Shown here piece after piece: positions 1-12,230 of a stretch of 64,000 nt of DNA. A model generated the notes under the pieces. It ran no database searches and was not told the DNA's origin. It was given only the letters and a program-made list of their open reading frames with translations. This DNA is from Argentina anserina. Its lineage: Eukaryota; Streptophyta; Magnoliopsida; Rosales; Rosaceae. The stretch spans positions 22,382,001-22,446,000 of the forward strand of contig NC_065872.1 in NCBI RefSeq assembly GCF_933775445.1, written 5' to 3'. Both the position numbers and the translations under genes were made by a program. How positions within the stretch are numbered: the first letter of the stretch is position 1; each line of letters starts with the position of its first letter.

Positions 1-130
1 CTGAATCAGTTTGTAATTTTAACAAATACAGCTGAACGTAGGAAGCTGTGCGCTGAAACAACAGATTGTATCATAGCAATGTTCCATCAGGTTTTGCAAG
101 GCACACGAGATGACATTTAAGTATGAAAAA

Positions 131-1751
131 TTAGTACACAACTTGCGGTTCAAACTCTGCAAAATCGACTGAACCGGACTCGATTGGTGGCATCAAGTAT
201 GCAGCCAGAAGTTCAGAGGCCAATGCAGCAACAATTGGTATCCTCTTAAGATTTTTCACCAGGGGAATGTCGTCGCTCTCCCCAACAGCAATGAGCTTCT
301 GGTTAATTTCCACCATGCGGTCAAGTTTTCTTTTGAATTCTGGGTTCTCAACGTCAAGTACAGCTGGGAAAATTCTGGCTGTTGTGCGATTTGTCTGAAG
401 AGATAGACGAAAGACTTGGTTAATCAATTTGATAAAAGGCAGCCTTCTGGTCTAAACAGGACCAGTTCCTAACATCCTTATATAACATATGTAGTATGTA
501 GTATATAGTCCAACGATCTATTCTCTTAATGTCTGATGCATGACTGAGGAACGAAAGGGAATGCAATCGCAGGCTCACCTCAATGATAACATGCATATCA
601 AATTCTTTTGTATTGAGCCCGATGCCTTCGTAGAAAGCTGTCCGTTGGCAATCATTTAGGTACATTGTCACATATACCTGAAAACAATGAAATGTTGAGG
701 AATAATGAAATAAATGACATATCTGTTTGGCAACATATTACAATTTCATATTTATGATCAACCAAAGATGCAGATATGCTCAAGGAGTAAAGAAATAATG
801 AGCAGGGAAATACCGATAAGCAGAAGAATCGAGACCACAACTTTGCCTTCCAGTCATTTAGGAATTGGGGTTGTGCCTTCATGAGTGCAGAAAAGAAGTC
901 ACCATGTCTGTTCTCATCCTGGCACCAATTCTCAAAATACTTGAAAATGGGATAGCACTGGTACTCGGGATTAGCCTTGAGATGCCTGTATATGGTAATG
1001 TATCTCCAGTATCCGATTTTCTCAGAGAGATAAGTAGCGTAGAAAATGAACTTCGGCTTGAAAAACGTGTATTTCCTGGCCTTGGTCAGAAATCCCAAGT
1101 CCAGTGCCAAATTGAAATCAGATAAGCCTTTGTTCAAGAAACTGCAATCAGATATATCAAAAGGGTCATTCAAAACAATCTTGCTAGCTTTCAACAGAAG
1201 AAGAAGAAGAATATTAGAGATTGAATTGTGCATACATACCCAGCATGCCTGGCTTCATCTCTGGACATGAGGGAGAATATCTCAGCGACTACTGGATTGG
1301 TTTTCCTGAGCCTTCTTCCGAGTTCTTTGTAAAGAAGGAAGCCAGAGAACTCAGCAGTGCAAGACCTCTCGAGGAACTCGACAAAGATCTGCCTGAGAGG
1401 TCCCTGGAGTTCATCAGCAGCCTCCTTGAACTCCTTGTTCCTGACGAAATGGGTCTGGTTGTAGTCGGTCTTGAACTCCTGAAGCAGAGCCTCGAACTCA
1501 ACCTGGTTCAGGTTGCCGTTGATTTCGGTGTTGAAGAGGGTCTCCATCTCGTCAAAGTCGGTGGTGTAGAACCTTGGCGCCAACAGCGTCTCCTTGATGG
1601 CTTTCTTAGTACTGGTCTTTTTCTTGGAGGAGGACGTCGACGACGACATTCTGATGATGGTGGTGCTCGGCTTGCCGCTCCGGGTGGGATTCCCGAACTT
1701 GGGAGAAGATGCAACATGGCTGAAATTCGTGATGGGTTTCACCAGCGCCAT
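131..1751 (-). CDS. CHL27 (CRD1): Mg-protoporphyrin IX monomethyl ester oxidative cyclase, catalytic subunit (plastid)
   Basis: Exons on the minus strand are 1240..1751, 814..1141, 579..677 and 131..394. All three introns are GT..AG, the phases close, and the product is 400 aa, close to the roughly 409 aa of the Arabidopsis protein. The enzyme is the AcsF-type di-iron subunit that forms the isocyclic ring of protochlorophyllide on chloroplast membranes. Residues 1-40 are Ser/Thr/Lys-rich and acid-poor, like a transit peptide. Two ferritin-like iron-binding motifs are visible: EARH at about residues 166-169 and ENRH at about 247-250. A Glu-rich helix ([16 protein letters not shown]) precedes them. 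The start is the ATG at 1749-1751; no in-frame ATG lies upstream. A GATAAG (I-box-like) site at 1816-1821 would suit a light-regulated promoter, which is inference. Identity rests on strong recall of the family. Confidence 0.97.
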
Positions 1752-2466
1752 CGTGAGTGAGTGGAGTGAGCGAAGCACCCCTCGGCTTCTTAAATTAGAG
1801 AGGACATGGCTGCAGGATAAGATATCCCCGGCTTTACAATTCTCATCCAATGAAATCTTTCTATTTTAATCCCTGCCTGACACGTGGCATGCAGCAACTA
1901 TTAGGAGGAGTGTACAAAAATTGGACTGCCACGAAAAGTAAAATGAAACAACATGTGACTCCAAATCTTCAGATTTTTGCTGCATTTTATGGACGCTATC
2001 TCTCTGCCTTTCACAAGAAGGTGTTGCCAGCTTTGGGGGAGAGGTTGTCGCCTTCATATAGCCGGTGTCGCATTTAGCAGATTAAACGTGAAACAAAGAT
2101 CAATGGAACTACGTGGCTCTGCATCATCTAGTCTATTTTTGCCGAACTTTCATTTATAAAGGGAAGATCGAGTAGGTTCTTCTAGCATGTCCATCGGTGT
2201 GAGAGTTTCAAGGGGATCAAACCCAATCAATCTACAATTCTTTATAAAATATACAGTCCCCTTTATTCGCTTTCTTAACGATGTGCGTCGGTTGTATTAC
2301 TTAACATTAGAGGATGGATTTGTTTTCACAACTCTAGTAATGTAATGAGTTTCACAAATGGGAGACCTCATTCCCTTCGAAGATGAGCCTAGTTCTTTCA
2401 TTCATATTCTGCTACAATAGCCCTTGAGGTCGTCTCCCATTTCAGCGTTGCCTTTTTGCTGGAGTA
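1752..2466. other. CHL27 upstream region, no gene seen
   Basis: About 715 bp of AT-rich sequence upstream of the cyclase gene. It holds the GATAAG motif at 1816-1821 and a TATA-like word at 2153-2160 in the plus direction, but no coding region I can support. Confidence 0.5.
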
Positions 2467-2483
2467 CTGTACTTTCTAATGTT

Positions 2484-2931
2484 TTTTTTTTGTCTTTTTT
2501 GAAAAAGAAATATTCATTAAAACGAACTACAAACAGGAGAAAGAAACTAACTAACACAGAAATTAAACTGCAGAACGAGCTTCCGAACGAGGGGGAGAGA
2601 GAGAGAAAGAGAGGAGGATGACTAAACCAGTTGTCCATACGCTCCCTCTGTAACGCTAATCGAGCAACACAGATTGCAGCCTGATTAGCAGAACTATTGA
2701 TCATGGACCAGTTCGAAGAGGGAAAAGCAACTATCTGAGCTGGAGAAAATGCTGCAGAGGTTCTAACGACCAATCTGATGCTCGAGTGTAATCAAAGATG
2801 AGACCGATAGGATGGGAAGAATCCATTTCGATCAGAAAGGATTCTGATGAAGGAACCATAGCCATAAGTTTACGGGAAAGGAAAATTCCTAAAAAGACTA
2901 ATGCCTCAACGTACAGCAAAGAATCAACTAT
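2484..2931 (-). mobile_element. 5'-truncated LINE-like retroposon with RNase H-like remnant
   Basis: A 448-bp insert bounded by a perfect 17-bp direct repeat CTGTACTTTCTAATGTT at 2467-2483 and 2932-2948. On the minus strand it ends in an A-rich tail next to the left repeat. Poly(A) plus a long target duplication is the signature of target-primed reverse transcription. Minus-strand translation from about 2919 gives EALVFLGIF..RKL and DWSLEPL. A second frame then gives SSNWSMINSSANQAA followed by CVARLALQRERMDNW, which resembles the C-terminal RNase H-like domain of plant non-LTR retrotransposons. The two halves are in different frames, so it is broken. The intact target duplication suggests a fairly young insertion. 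A processed copy of a host RNase H-like gene is the alternative. Confidence 0.75.
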
Positions 2932-3284
2932 CTGTACTTTCTAATGTTAACATTGTATTTTAAAATGGGTCAATCAGCTCAAAATTAGATAACGGTACAG
3001 ACAACAAACAAAAAAGGATAAAGGCATTGCACCCATTGTAACTCTAAATGATCAGTTTTCTTCGGTATGACTCTAAATCATCACTCATAAAATATGCATC
3101 CACATAATCTTAGCAAAAAAAAAATTTAAGTAATGCTTGGCCGTTAACAAAAACTATACATGGCCTAAAGTGCCCAATCGACATAGCAAAAACTGCAGAA
3201 ATACAAATGTTCGCAGAATTAAGCAGTATTTCATCGGCACAGAAATTGCATAAAGACCAACAATCACAATAGTCTCCAGATTAC

Positions 3285-6200
3285 CTATTTTTGAAGAACC
3301 TCTTTGTGAGCTTTAAACGAGAGGATGACATTCCACACCAAAGCAACAACATTAGCAGCAAGAACCTGAAATTAATGATATGTATTATTAGAAGTGAGAA
3401 TAAACAAATATATAAACATAACAAGTGACCTTAGATAAAGGATACATGGCGTGATTAGATCCTAATTTTACAGAAAAAAAATATAACAGAACATGTGTAC
3501 TGTAAAATGGTGGATGTCTAATATGTATCCGGAGACCTTCTGCAGAGACAACCTGATACTCAGAAGCAATGACTCCAGAAGGAATCACTAGTTTGTTTTA
3601 TTTTGGGTAGATTCTCAAAATTCAAGTACTTCCCTTACTCCCCACTGGATGATTCAAGTCAAGCACCATAATATCTATGCACTGTCCACGCTATGTGAAA
3701 CTGTTCTTTCACCACTGAGCTGTAAGCATCCATGGCTGATTCTGAAAGCCCATAAAATAAGAAATGGGCTTCCAGTTCATTAAGAAGAAAGTGAGATGAT
3801 GAAGAAAAGGGTTCTCAGAGTTGCAGAGAGAAAAATTGGTTCTTTCTAGGAAAAGAAGACAGTCTTATTTGTTCTTTTGTATGCAGTCTTTCCGTTATAG
3901 TGAAAGCCCCATATGTGTCGTCACTTCATCCCCTTCAGTTGGATATTATAAGCAACAAACTGACCTCCAAAAGAAAATATAGATCGATGTACTGAAAGAT
4001 AAGGTATAGTAAGAATATGGGAGTCTACAGTGAGGACATAACGAGGATGTTCAAATCAGCAGTTTTGGGTGAGTGGTCCAACTTACATATGGATGATTAA
4101 AATTTTATCATGGAGCCCTCAATTTAGAGGTTTACATCAGATTCTCACCAATAAAAATAAAACTATCACTATATAAATGTAGCAACATCCTCAATTACCG
4201 GAAAGTAATAAACAAGTACCACAATCCCTTGTTTTGATCTCTTAAAATAGGAAATTCACATAACAAATACAGCACATGACACCATGAAATCACACAAATA
4301 CGAACACACGGCACCAGAGATGACGTAGTATAGAAAATTGAAGGGTAATTACATCAATGAGGATTAAATATATGCATTCCTTACTTTACTTCTAAGGAAA
4401 GAATATTGACTTGGCAAATTTCCCAGCGGCTGGGTCCTAATCCCAAAGGATATTTCGTACCCAAACCCATTTGTTCCCTGTATTGGGTAGGGATTTAGAA
4501 CTCACTCCTCAACAGAAAGTATAAGAATTATGGGAACACAAAGGTGCTTGAAACCTGTTTAACTATCCTATGCTTCACACGTGCAAAAACCTCAGCATTA
4601 GCATTCTCTTAATGTAACCCCTAATACAGAATTATTTAAAGAATCCATGATTCCTGCTAATCCTTTTAAGAGACATATTTATGATACATTACGAACTCAA
4701 AACTCCAGGGGTTGAATATCAAAACACAATAGCTTCAAACTGCATCTGCAAATTGTTTTTAAATGGACCTTAATTGTATGGACCTTACCGATCTAGACTT
4801 GGCTCCCCACAGTAAGTCTTTGATACAACGAAGCCAGGAAGATGTAACTATGTGAGAGACTGAGGAAAAAATGAGGATCATAGGCAGTGGGAAATTTGGA
4901 AAGATAGAATTTGATTGCTGATCTATGATAGTGTATATGATACATGGATATGGCAAATCTAAGGCAACATAGATACCTTACCTAAAGCATACACCACTAA
5001 AAAAAATGAGCACAATTTGTGCAAAAAATAAGTTAAATACATTGAACCTGCACTGGGAGAATGCTGAGGAAAGGTTTTTTTTTCTTTAGCTAGGCTGAGT
5101 AACATTCAAAAGAACTTGTGGTTTAAGATTCCTTTTCTCATTTAGCAGACCAGCAATCAATGCGTGGAAAATTAAATGAACAGTAAGATGGAGTTGTTTT
5201 ATCTCCAGCCTAATCTCTAAGAAATTTTAGGTTGACGATTGAAGTTATCGTTGTTTTGTCTCCAGCCTAATCTCTAAGAAAATTTAGGTTGACGATTGAA
5301 GTTATCGCCAACTCACCCGAATAGCTGCCTGACCTCAAAATTCTAACAACCTAATACCTCCACCTATGCAAAATTCTGACAACCCAGCACGAAGGGTCGC
5401 CATGAATGCACCCTACAAACCCCTTTGGAACCACCAAAGAAGTCCAAAACGCATCCTGCTTGGTTTGAAACACAAATGATCTTGTCATGGGGTATGCTAA
5501 GCAAGCACAGGAGTCAAATTTTGAGAAATCTATGTTTCACACCTTTGGACAGCTTTTACTGGGCATTTAATATTCAACTCCTTGTTTGTGCATAAATAGG
5601 GTCATTTATTTCTTAATTTTCCAAGTCCAGTTAGTGTTTGTGTTTGCTTTATCTTGGTACTAGAATCACAAATGTCTAGTGTACTATATTCTTTTTGGTC
5701 TGATATAAATGAAACATCGCATCCTCAGGAGACAGACTCAAGATGACTGACTGATAAATGAGATTACCCTGAGTAGAATCTCTTTCCTTTTGTACATTCC
5801 AGTTATTTCATAGACCACGTAGGAATTCTAGTCATTTGGCTTTTAATCACTTGTTGGAATATTAATCAGGTGTCTATTCTACACCTCGTTATTGAATTAA
5901 TACACTGAAGACTCTCAAATAATATATAGTAATTTGTTTTAAGTGTCTCCTACACCTCAGTACATTAAGACTCTTAGACCTGACACATGCCCCATACAGC
6001 ATGGATCAGTGACAAAATTTTAACACACAACTTCACAATATCCAAATCATATTTTGTACAGAAGAACTAATTTATGCATAACTTCGTTAATCCTCACCTG
6101 GAATTGCTGCGGTACAAACCGAAAGTTAAGGAATTGGAAAGGTATCCACAGTTGCCAATTAGCAAGCACAGCAGAAAACCACTCCTAGACAAAAATAGGA

Positions 6201-8780
6201 AATAAAGAGAGGCTTCAGATTGAAAAACAATTTCTGTGTTGATGTGTATAAAATAATGTATAAAACTTTAATTCCACCTGTTGAAGCTTGGGTACCACTT
6301 GGGAAGGTCTTCCCTCCAGTGTCATCAATGTCGATAAGAAAACTCCAATAAATATAGGAGAGAAAAGAAACTGCAACAAAAATAAGTCAATGTTATTAGA
6401 TTAAGTTTATTTTTATCAAAAAGTTACAGCACCAAAAGGTGGACAGGAACGACCCAATATGCAAATCAATGGTCCAGAAAGAAATAAACAAACAAACAGT
6501 AACATTATTGCTCTCAGCTTCGAGGGAGAAATTAATTTAGACTAGAAGTATCTTGAGTCTCATGTCATTCCAAATTTTGTGGGATTGTACTGAAGCCTGG
6601 TTTTGAGTGAGAAACCAGGGAGTAATTCCTAAATCATAGTTATTTGTGTGTGTTACACGATTGAAACTTTAGAGTTTGTTGATCCTGGTGTCTATGCAGT
6701 GATTTTACTGAATCGCATGCCCTCTAGATTACAACAGCCTTCCAACCTAACAGAATGAATGAAAGACTGCGGTCTTCGAAAGCCTTGAAAGAGAGACCCA
6801 AGGAACTGCCCAATATCTTACTCTCTCTTATTTTCCATGACTCCTCCATCCCTGCACCTAAGTAATATTCAAGGATCCTTCTGTTTCTTTTTGTCTACAC
6901 TCTACAGTACCCAAATGACAGTGAAAATCCTAGTCATTTCAGCCTTCTCCTCTTACCCAAAACGTCAAAACCAATAAAATTATTACTGGAAAGAGCATGA
7001 TTGACTTCTGGGGTCTCCCAATCACCTCTAGCCTCCCTATATTATTTCTTCTAAAGAATAGGAAAAACTTGCAGTAAAAGAAAAAGTGAATAACACTCTC
7101 CCTTTTCATTTTGCACACAATACAACAGTCAGGGAAGCAGCAAACCAGCAAGAGTAGATATTTTCACAACATTAATATGCCAATCACATTTTGGAAACAC
7201 AAAGAGAACTTCAGGTCACCTGATCAAGTAGAAGGCTCATGAATGCACCTGATGCTCCGGACAATGGTACCAGTTTGCTTAGATACAAATACCTACATAT
7301 ACAAAAAGTAGCGGTACAAAAGCTCATATAGACTGAAACAACTATAGTATTAAAAATAAAAGAAATCGTTCAAGCGATTATATTACTGATTCATATATTA
7401 CATAATGGCACTGCTAACATTAAGACCATTTCTCATGAAACGAGTCAAGAGACATCAAGGTTTTGTAGTAGGATATGTGCAGATTACAATTGTATCATTT
7501 ATATAATCAGAATAAAATTAAGAAAAGACTAAGGTATCATTTGGAAGGTAGTTTCTGTTTTGAAGTGTTAAAGTCCATAGATGCAAGGATGTGAATATGA
7601 GCGTGAATAATGTAGTTCTAAATTTAAAGTTTACAGTGTTACCAGAAATGCAGCGTCGGACCTACTAACACCAGACCCAGCAAGGTGAATAAGAAAGTTC
7701 TTTTCTTGTCAAGATATGGAGCTTGATCAATGACAAGCTGTGGAAAATAATGAAGAACAAATCCATAAAAACCTTGAGAAAAAAATTATTCTTAGTTATT
7801 TTTTTTATCGATTATTCTTAAATCTCAAGGGGGGACAATGATTGTATTCTTATTCTCATACAGGAAAACAGCAGGCTCAAGAAAGATAACTACAATTGCA
7901 AATTACAGAGTCATTCTTACAGATGGACCATAACGGTACATCATTTTTGTTTCTTGGTAAACCACTAAAGTGCTACTCAGCAAGTCACCGCTAAGTGGTT
8001 TGATATAAGTCTTCACACACCTTTCAATTATTATCGTTGAGGCTAAGGAGAGAAAATTGCCTTTGTGTCCATTTTTTATTTTGTTTGTATAGTCTGCCTT
8101 CCAAATTTGATCGACATGATGTCTTAAAACTACATCAAAACACTAAAAAGCCGCTTTGCATCACCCAGGAAAGTGTAATCCATGATAAGTACAAATACAT
8201 CTTACTTCGACTTGTGAATCGTATTTTTGAATTTTAATGACTAGTTCCACCAAAAATGAAAACAAAAATCAATAACAGAAACTAGAGGAAGAATACATAT
8301 ATATACCTGGCATATAACATCTCCAATGAGAGTTAAAAATGCAGATGTCAGAGCTTTTATCAACACAGGATACTTTGCGAGAAGATCCAAATACCTAATA
8401 ATGCACAATACAACACATCAAAAGGATGATTTCATTTCATTGAATTCAAGACATGAACAAAGTTACCAGAGTTACCATGAGAGGAAAGACCAATTGTTTT
8501 CACCATTGCTATCGCCACCACCGCCACCCCCTCTGCCATGATTGTTGCCGTCACCAGAGTTACCATCACTTCCGTTGTACCCATCATCGGAAACCGCCTT
8601 CGGACTAAGACGAAGTTGCCGAAATACTATACCGCTGCCGGAATTCGGAGCGTACGAGTGGGAATGGGCTCGAATAGTACAAGAATGCAGAATGGGTTTG
8701 CGGGAACACCATGCTCCTGCGAAACGGTTAAACAATGGGGCTGTGGGAGGGAGTGATACAAGGTTTGCAATCATTGTCAT
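3285..8780 (-). CDS. Mpv17/PMP22-family membrane protein, probably chloroplast-targeted
   Basis: Seven exons on the minus strand: 8476..8780, 8307..8394, 7643..7737, 7220..7292, 6278..6370, 6098..6184 and 3285..3365. Junctions are GT..AG and all phases close, giving about 273 aa. The product resembles the Arabidopsis At5g19750 type. Residues 1-60 look like a transit peptide and are followed by an acidic stretch and a Gly-rich linker. The Mpv17 core follows: YPVLIKALTSAFLTLIGD, LLGLVLVGPTLHFWY, FSPIFIGVFLSTLMTLEG and NWQLWIPFQFLNFRFVPQQF, with about four membrane spans. The biochemical role of plant members is not established; relatives are proposed channels or organelle-membrane proteins. I chose the ATG at 8778-8780; a second in-frame ATG lies at 8772-8774. 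The largest intron (3366..6097, 2.7 kb) contains a 57-bp tandem duplication. Confidence 0.93.
5194..5307. repeat. 57-bp tandem duplication inside an Mpv17-family intron
   Basis: Two head-to-tail copies, 5194-5250 and 5251-5307, differing at a couple of bases. They lie in the last intron of the Mpv17-family gene. No function is implied. Confidence 0.9.
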
Positions 8781-9068
8781 TTCGGATTGGAACTGCCCAG
8801 CACTCACTATGTTGCTAACAGGATGGAGGGTTTTGGATGGGGTTTTACTCTCAGCTCAGAATTGTTTTTTTTTTTTTCAAAAATCTTGGCACGTTTATTA
8901 AAACCGGGATTATGAAGGAATGAGTTGGAGTCATGAACCGTTCTGGAATGGTCCCCACTGGAGTCATTTCACATTCTTTGTTTACTTGTGTTATTGGATT
9001 GGAATCAGTACCCCATTGATGTTTTTTACCAACATGTAGGATGAATTATCAAAATACCCTTACATATA
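8781..9068. other. Upstream region of the Mpv17-family gene
   Basis: About 290 bp with a T-run at 8864-8877 and no clear ORF. It probably holds the promoter and 5' leader of the minus-strand Mpv17-family gene, but I cannot place a TATA box with confidence. Confidence 0.4.
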
Positions 9069-9082
9069 ACATGGTAGTAAAA

Positions 9083-10223
9083 ATCAGTTTCAGTTCGTAC
9101 CTGGGCTCAGACATTTAATTATTTTTATACGTAAAACTTGGTAAGCTTAAGACTTTGAAGAGCTGATAGCACGAAGGAGAGAAAACAGAGAATAGTCGTA
9201 GGGTTTAGTCTGTCCCTGTTCGGCGGCGCGCCTCTACGCCGTCGTTGGACAGGCTTGGGTGATTTTGTGTTGGCCAGAGTGTACGCCGGTTGCCTTGATC
9301 GTGGCTAGATCGAGACCGTGCACGATGTTTTTAAGGACGAGGGGAGCATCAGTTAAGGACGAGGAGAGCGTCAGTTGGGCTTTGGCTTGATTCTCGTTGG
9401 GTTAGTGTTTGGCGCCTGTTTGCGCAGTTGGTGTGGGTTTGATGCGGTGGCGGCGATTTAGTGGCGGTGCGACTCAAGTTAGATCGTGTAGATCCAATCT
9501 GGGTTGTGGGGTCTTGATTCGCTCCAGGCCATAGTTGGCCGGTTATGTGCAGCAGGAGTCGCCGGAGTGGAAAGGATGGTGCGATGGGGAGGGTAGCAAC
9601 CCGACGTAAAAGGTTGGGCAGTGTGCTAGGTGGTAAGGCGGTGGTTGAGATGGGATTGGTTCAGGCTTGGCCGGATGCTCTTCCTCTCTCCTCGAATAAA
9701 CTTTGGGCTTGGGCCTTGTGTTTGATTTATTTGTGTTTATTTATTTATTTTGTTTAATAATTCCCTGCATCAGTTTCGTAGGGGGAGTCGGGCTTCGTGT
9801 ATGTGTGCGCACTATTTGTGCTTTGTCTGCTCTAGGTATCGACGAGTTCTTTGCTTCGTCAAATGGTCGTTGCCACCTAGTGGCAGGGTGAGACTAAGTG
9901 TCGTCGGATTGATCGTCCGGCGGTAACATAATTGGGGAGCTGTTATATTAGATATTAGGATATGTACTTGCTGCTTCATCGTTGTTAGGATCTCATATCT
10001 ATTGTCCTCTCCATTATGTCACCGATGTTTTAAAGCAAATAGAGTCGCCATTAGAGTGGTACTCTTTGCTAGTTGGTGCCTTGTTGAGTACTTATTTGTA
10101 GGGATCTTTGATATTATGTCATGTCTTTGTAATCAGGGGTTTAGGCTTTGCGTCCCCCCTTGTATTCGACAGTTTCATTAATAAAGGCTTGAGGGTAGCC
10201 GCACTAGCCCTCCCATAAAAAAA
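9083..10223 (+). mobile_element. Poly(A) retroposon, LINE 3'-end-like, copy 1
   Basis: Plus-strand insert ending in a signal-like AATAAA (within CATTAATAAAGGC) and an A-run at 10217-10224. It is flanked by ACATGGTAGTAAAA at 9069-9082 and ACATGGTAGCAAAA at 10224-10237, a 14-bp direct repeat with one mismatch. There is no long ORF, so it is either the 3' part of a 5'-truncated LINE or a retroposed non-coding transcript. Its last 330 bp recur in inverted orientation immediately downstream. Confidence 0.7.
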
Positions 10224-10241
10224 ACATGGTAGCAAAACAAG

Positions 10242-11010
10242 TTTTTTTTTTTAATAAGGGGTTGGTGCAGCAACTCTGAGGTCTTCATTAATGAAACTGT
10301 TGAATACAAGAGGAGACGTGAAGCATAAATTTTTAATTACAAAGATATGAAATAATATTTGAAGTCCCTATAAATAAATACACAACATAGCACTAACTAA
10401 CAAAGAAAACTACTCTAATGGTGACTCTATTTGCTTTGATACAGCGGTATCATAATAGAGAGATTGGTACATATGTAACCTGATTGCATAACCTAATGTC
10501 CAATAATTCAGCTCTTCAACCATGTTGCCGCCGGAAAATCAATCCGACAACACTTAGTTTCACCCTACCACTAAGCGGCAACGACCATTTGGCAAAACAA
10601 GAAACTCGCTGCCTACATAGAGCAAACAATGCACTAAGAGTGCACACATAGACAATCAGCCTGACAGGCCCTATAATATAGATACAGAGACTTATTACAC
10701 GCAAAAATCGCGACAACAATAACAAACTAATGTAATAAAAATAAACAGCAAAATAAAAAACAAATATAAAAACAGCCCAACCCAGGCCCAAAAGAGGAGC
10801 CCAGGCCCATGCCTTATTATGGCAAGAAAGAGAGTAACGGACTTCCTGCCAAGTCAGGCACCACCTAACGTCGGAAACTGGAGGTAGCTCATCACCTACG
10901 TCACCCTGCATGCATCGAAGGACTGTCACCACCACTGTTACCCACATATGTGCAGCCACCGCCCAGCAATCTCATCCCTAGATCCAGTTTGTCAGACACG
11001 ATCCAGGTTG
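10242..11010 (-). mobile_element. Poly(A) retroposon, LINE 3'-end-like, copy 2 (inverted)
   Basis: Minus-strand relative of the preceding insert. A T-run at about 10242-10253 is the poly(A) tail, and 10265-10600 is recognisably the reverse complement of 9870-10200 (shared words such as TTCATTAATGAAACTGTTGAA and CATTTGGC..CAACGACC). The distal end near 11010 is a guess, as I found no matching target duplication. The open frame at 10516-10959 has no recognisable domain and I do not treat it as coding. Confidence 0.6.
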
Positions 11011-11025
11011 GAGAAAACTATTAGA

Positions 11026-12230
11026 GTGTTGTTGGTCGTTTATCTGGCAATCAAAAGATAGCTAATTACAACAAATTAAACCGTGCAAGTGTACATATTC
11101 AAGCATAATATAGCAAATAAGCAGGGGTCGAATCCACAGAGACTTCGTATCAATTGTGCTAATCAATTTTAATAACTAACCAAGCGACTAACTTAATACA
11201 CTCACACACACAATCGGGGGGTTTTAGTTTGAGTTCTTGAAATTAAAAACAGAAAAAGAAATCAAATGGACAAAAACACTAGATGAACGATTTCACTTGT
11301 GAGTCAAACTTGGCAAACAAAGAAGTGAACTAGCTAGGACTTCTATCCACCACCAGACTTGTAATTAGTCACAATAAGAGTGAAAATCAGAACATATCTT
11401 TATGGTGAAAACATTCACAACCAAGTCATGGAATCTAACTATAGTTGTTTTATTCTCTCTTGCTTCATACATTCCATGTATGACATCTACAACAAAATTT
11501 AGATCTTCAAATGCAACTTAGCATGACATTTACTCAAGCTAGCAAATGAAAACTCATTAAGCTTTAAGAGAATCTGAATGTCACAAGAACCCCAATACAT
11601 GGTATATGTAATTGAAATTCAAGAATTGATTTCCCAATGAATGCTACAAACAATCCAATTGTTGCGGAATAGAGCATAATAACATGAATATTTAGTTATA
11701 CTCTTCAACATATTAATCTAATTCAAGCTTCTAAGATGCGTCCATAAAAATATAAACAAGATTGCAATTTAATCTAGAGAAATCAAAATCACCAACCAAG
11801 TATAAAACTGAAATTCATCTTAATTATGAACTAAAAATATGTCTGGGGCTTCAAGTAAAGCCCTAACTACAAAAGAGTTTAGCTAAGGGTGGGCAGAATA
11901 TAAGAACCCGGAATCCTTGAAACTTTTTTTTCTTCTTCCCATCTGTTTTCTCCTCCTTCTTTGCCTCCCAAAACTCTGATTATATAGAAGAAAAGTTCTG
12001 ATTAGGATGAATTTAATCTCTATTGACTGCATATTTCAATTTTGCAGACTAAAAGTTCTGGGTAATACAGATTAAAATTTCTTCATTGTTGCAATATCCA
12101 GAAAGGTAGAACCAAGATTCTGACAATTTGAATGGATCACTATACATTTATCATAGATCTATATTATCGTATGTATGTGGAAAACTAATCAATAAAATAT
12201 GTATTACAATTGAGAGACTAAGAGCAAACA
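11026..12230 (-). repeat. Possible old solo LTR, Gypsy-like (minus orientation)
   Basis: The stretch GGGGTCGAATCCACAGAGAC at 11127-11146 sits about 100 bp inside a TG start and matches the layout of the long LTR at 18559-20122, which has GGTATCGTTCACAAACCGGG at the same place. A TATA-like CTATATAATC reads on the minus strand near 11981-11990, again as in that LTR. The right end is not defined and I found no target duplication, so this is a tentative call. Confidence 0.35.

Noticed and set aside
1221..1760. Long plus-strand open frame opposite CHL27 exon 1
   Set aside because: Antisense shadow of a well-supported coding exon.
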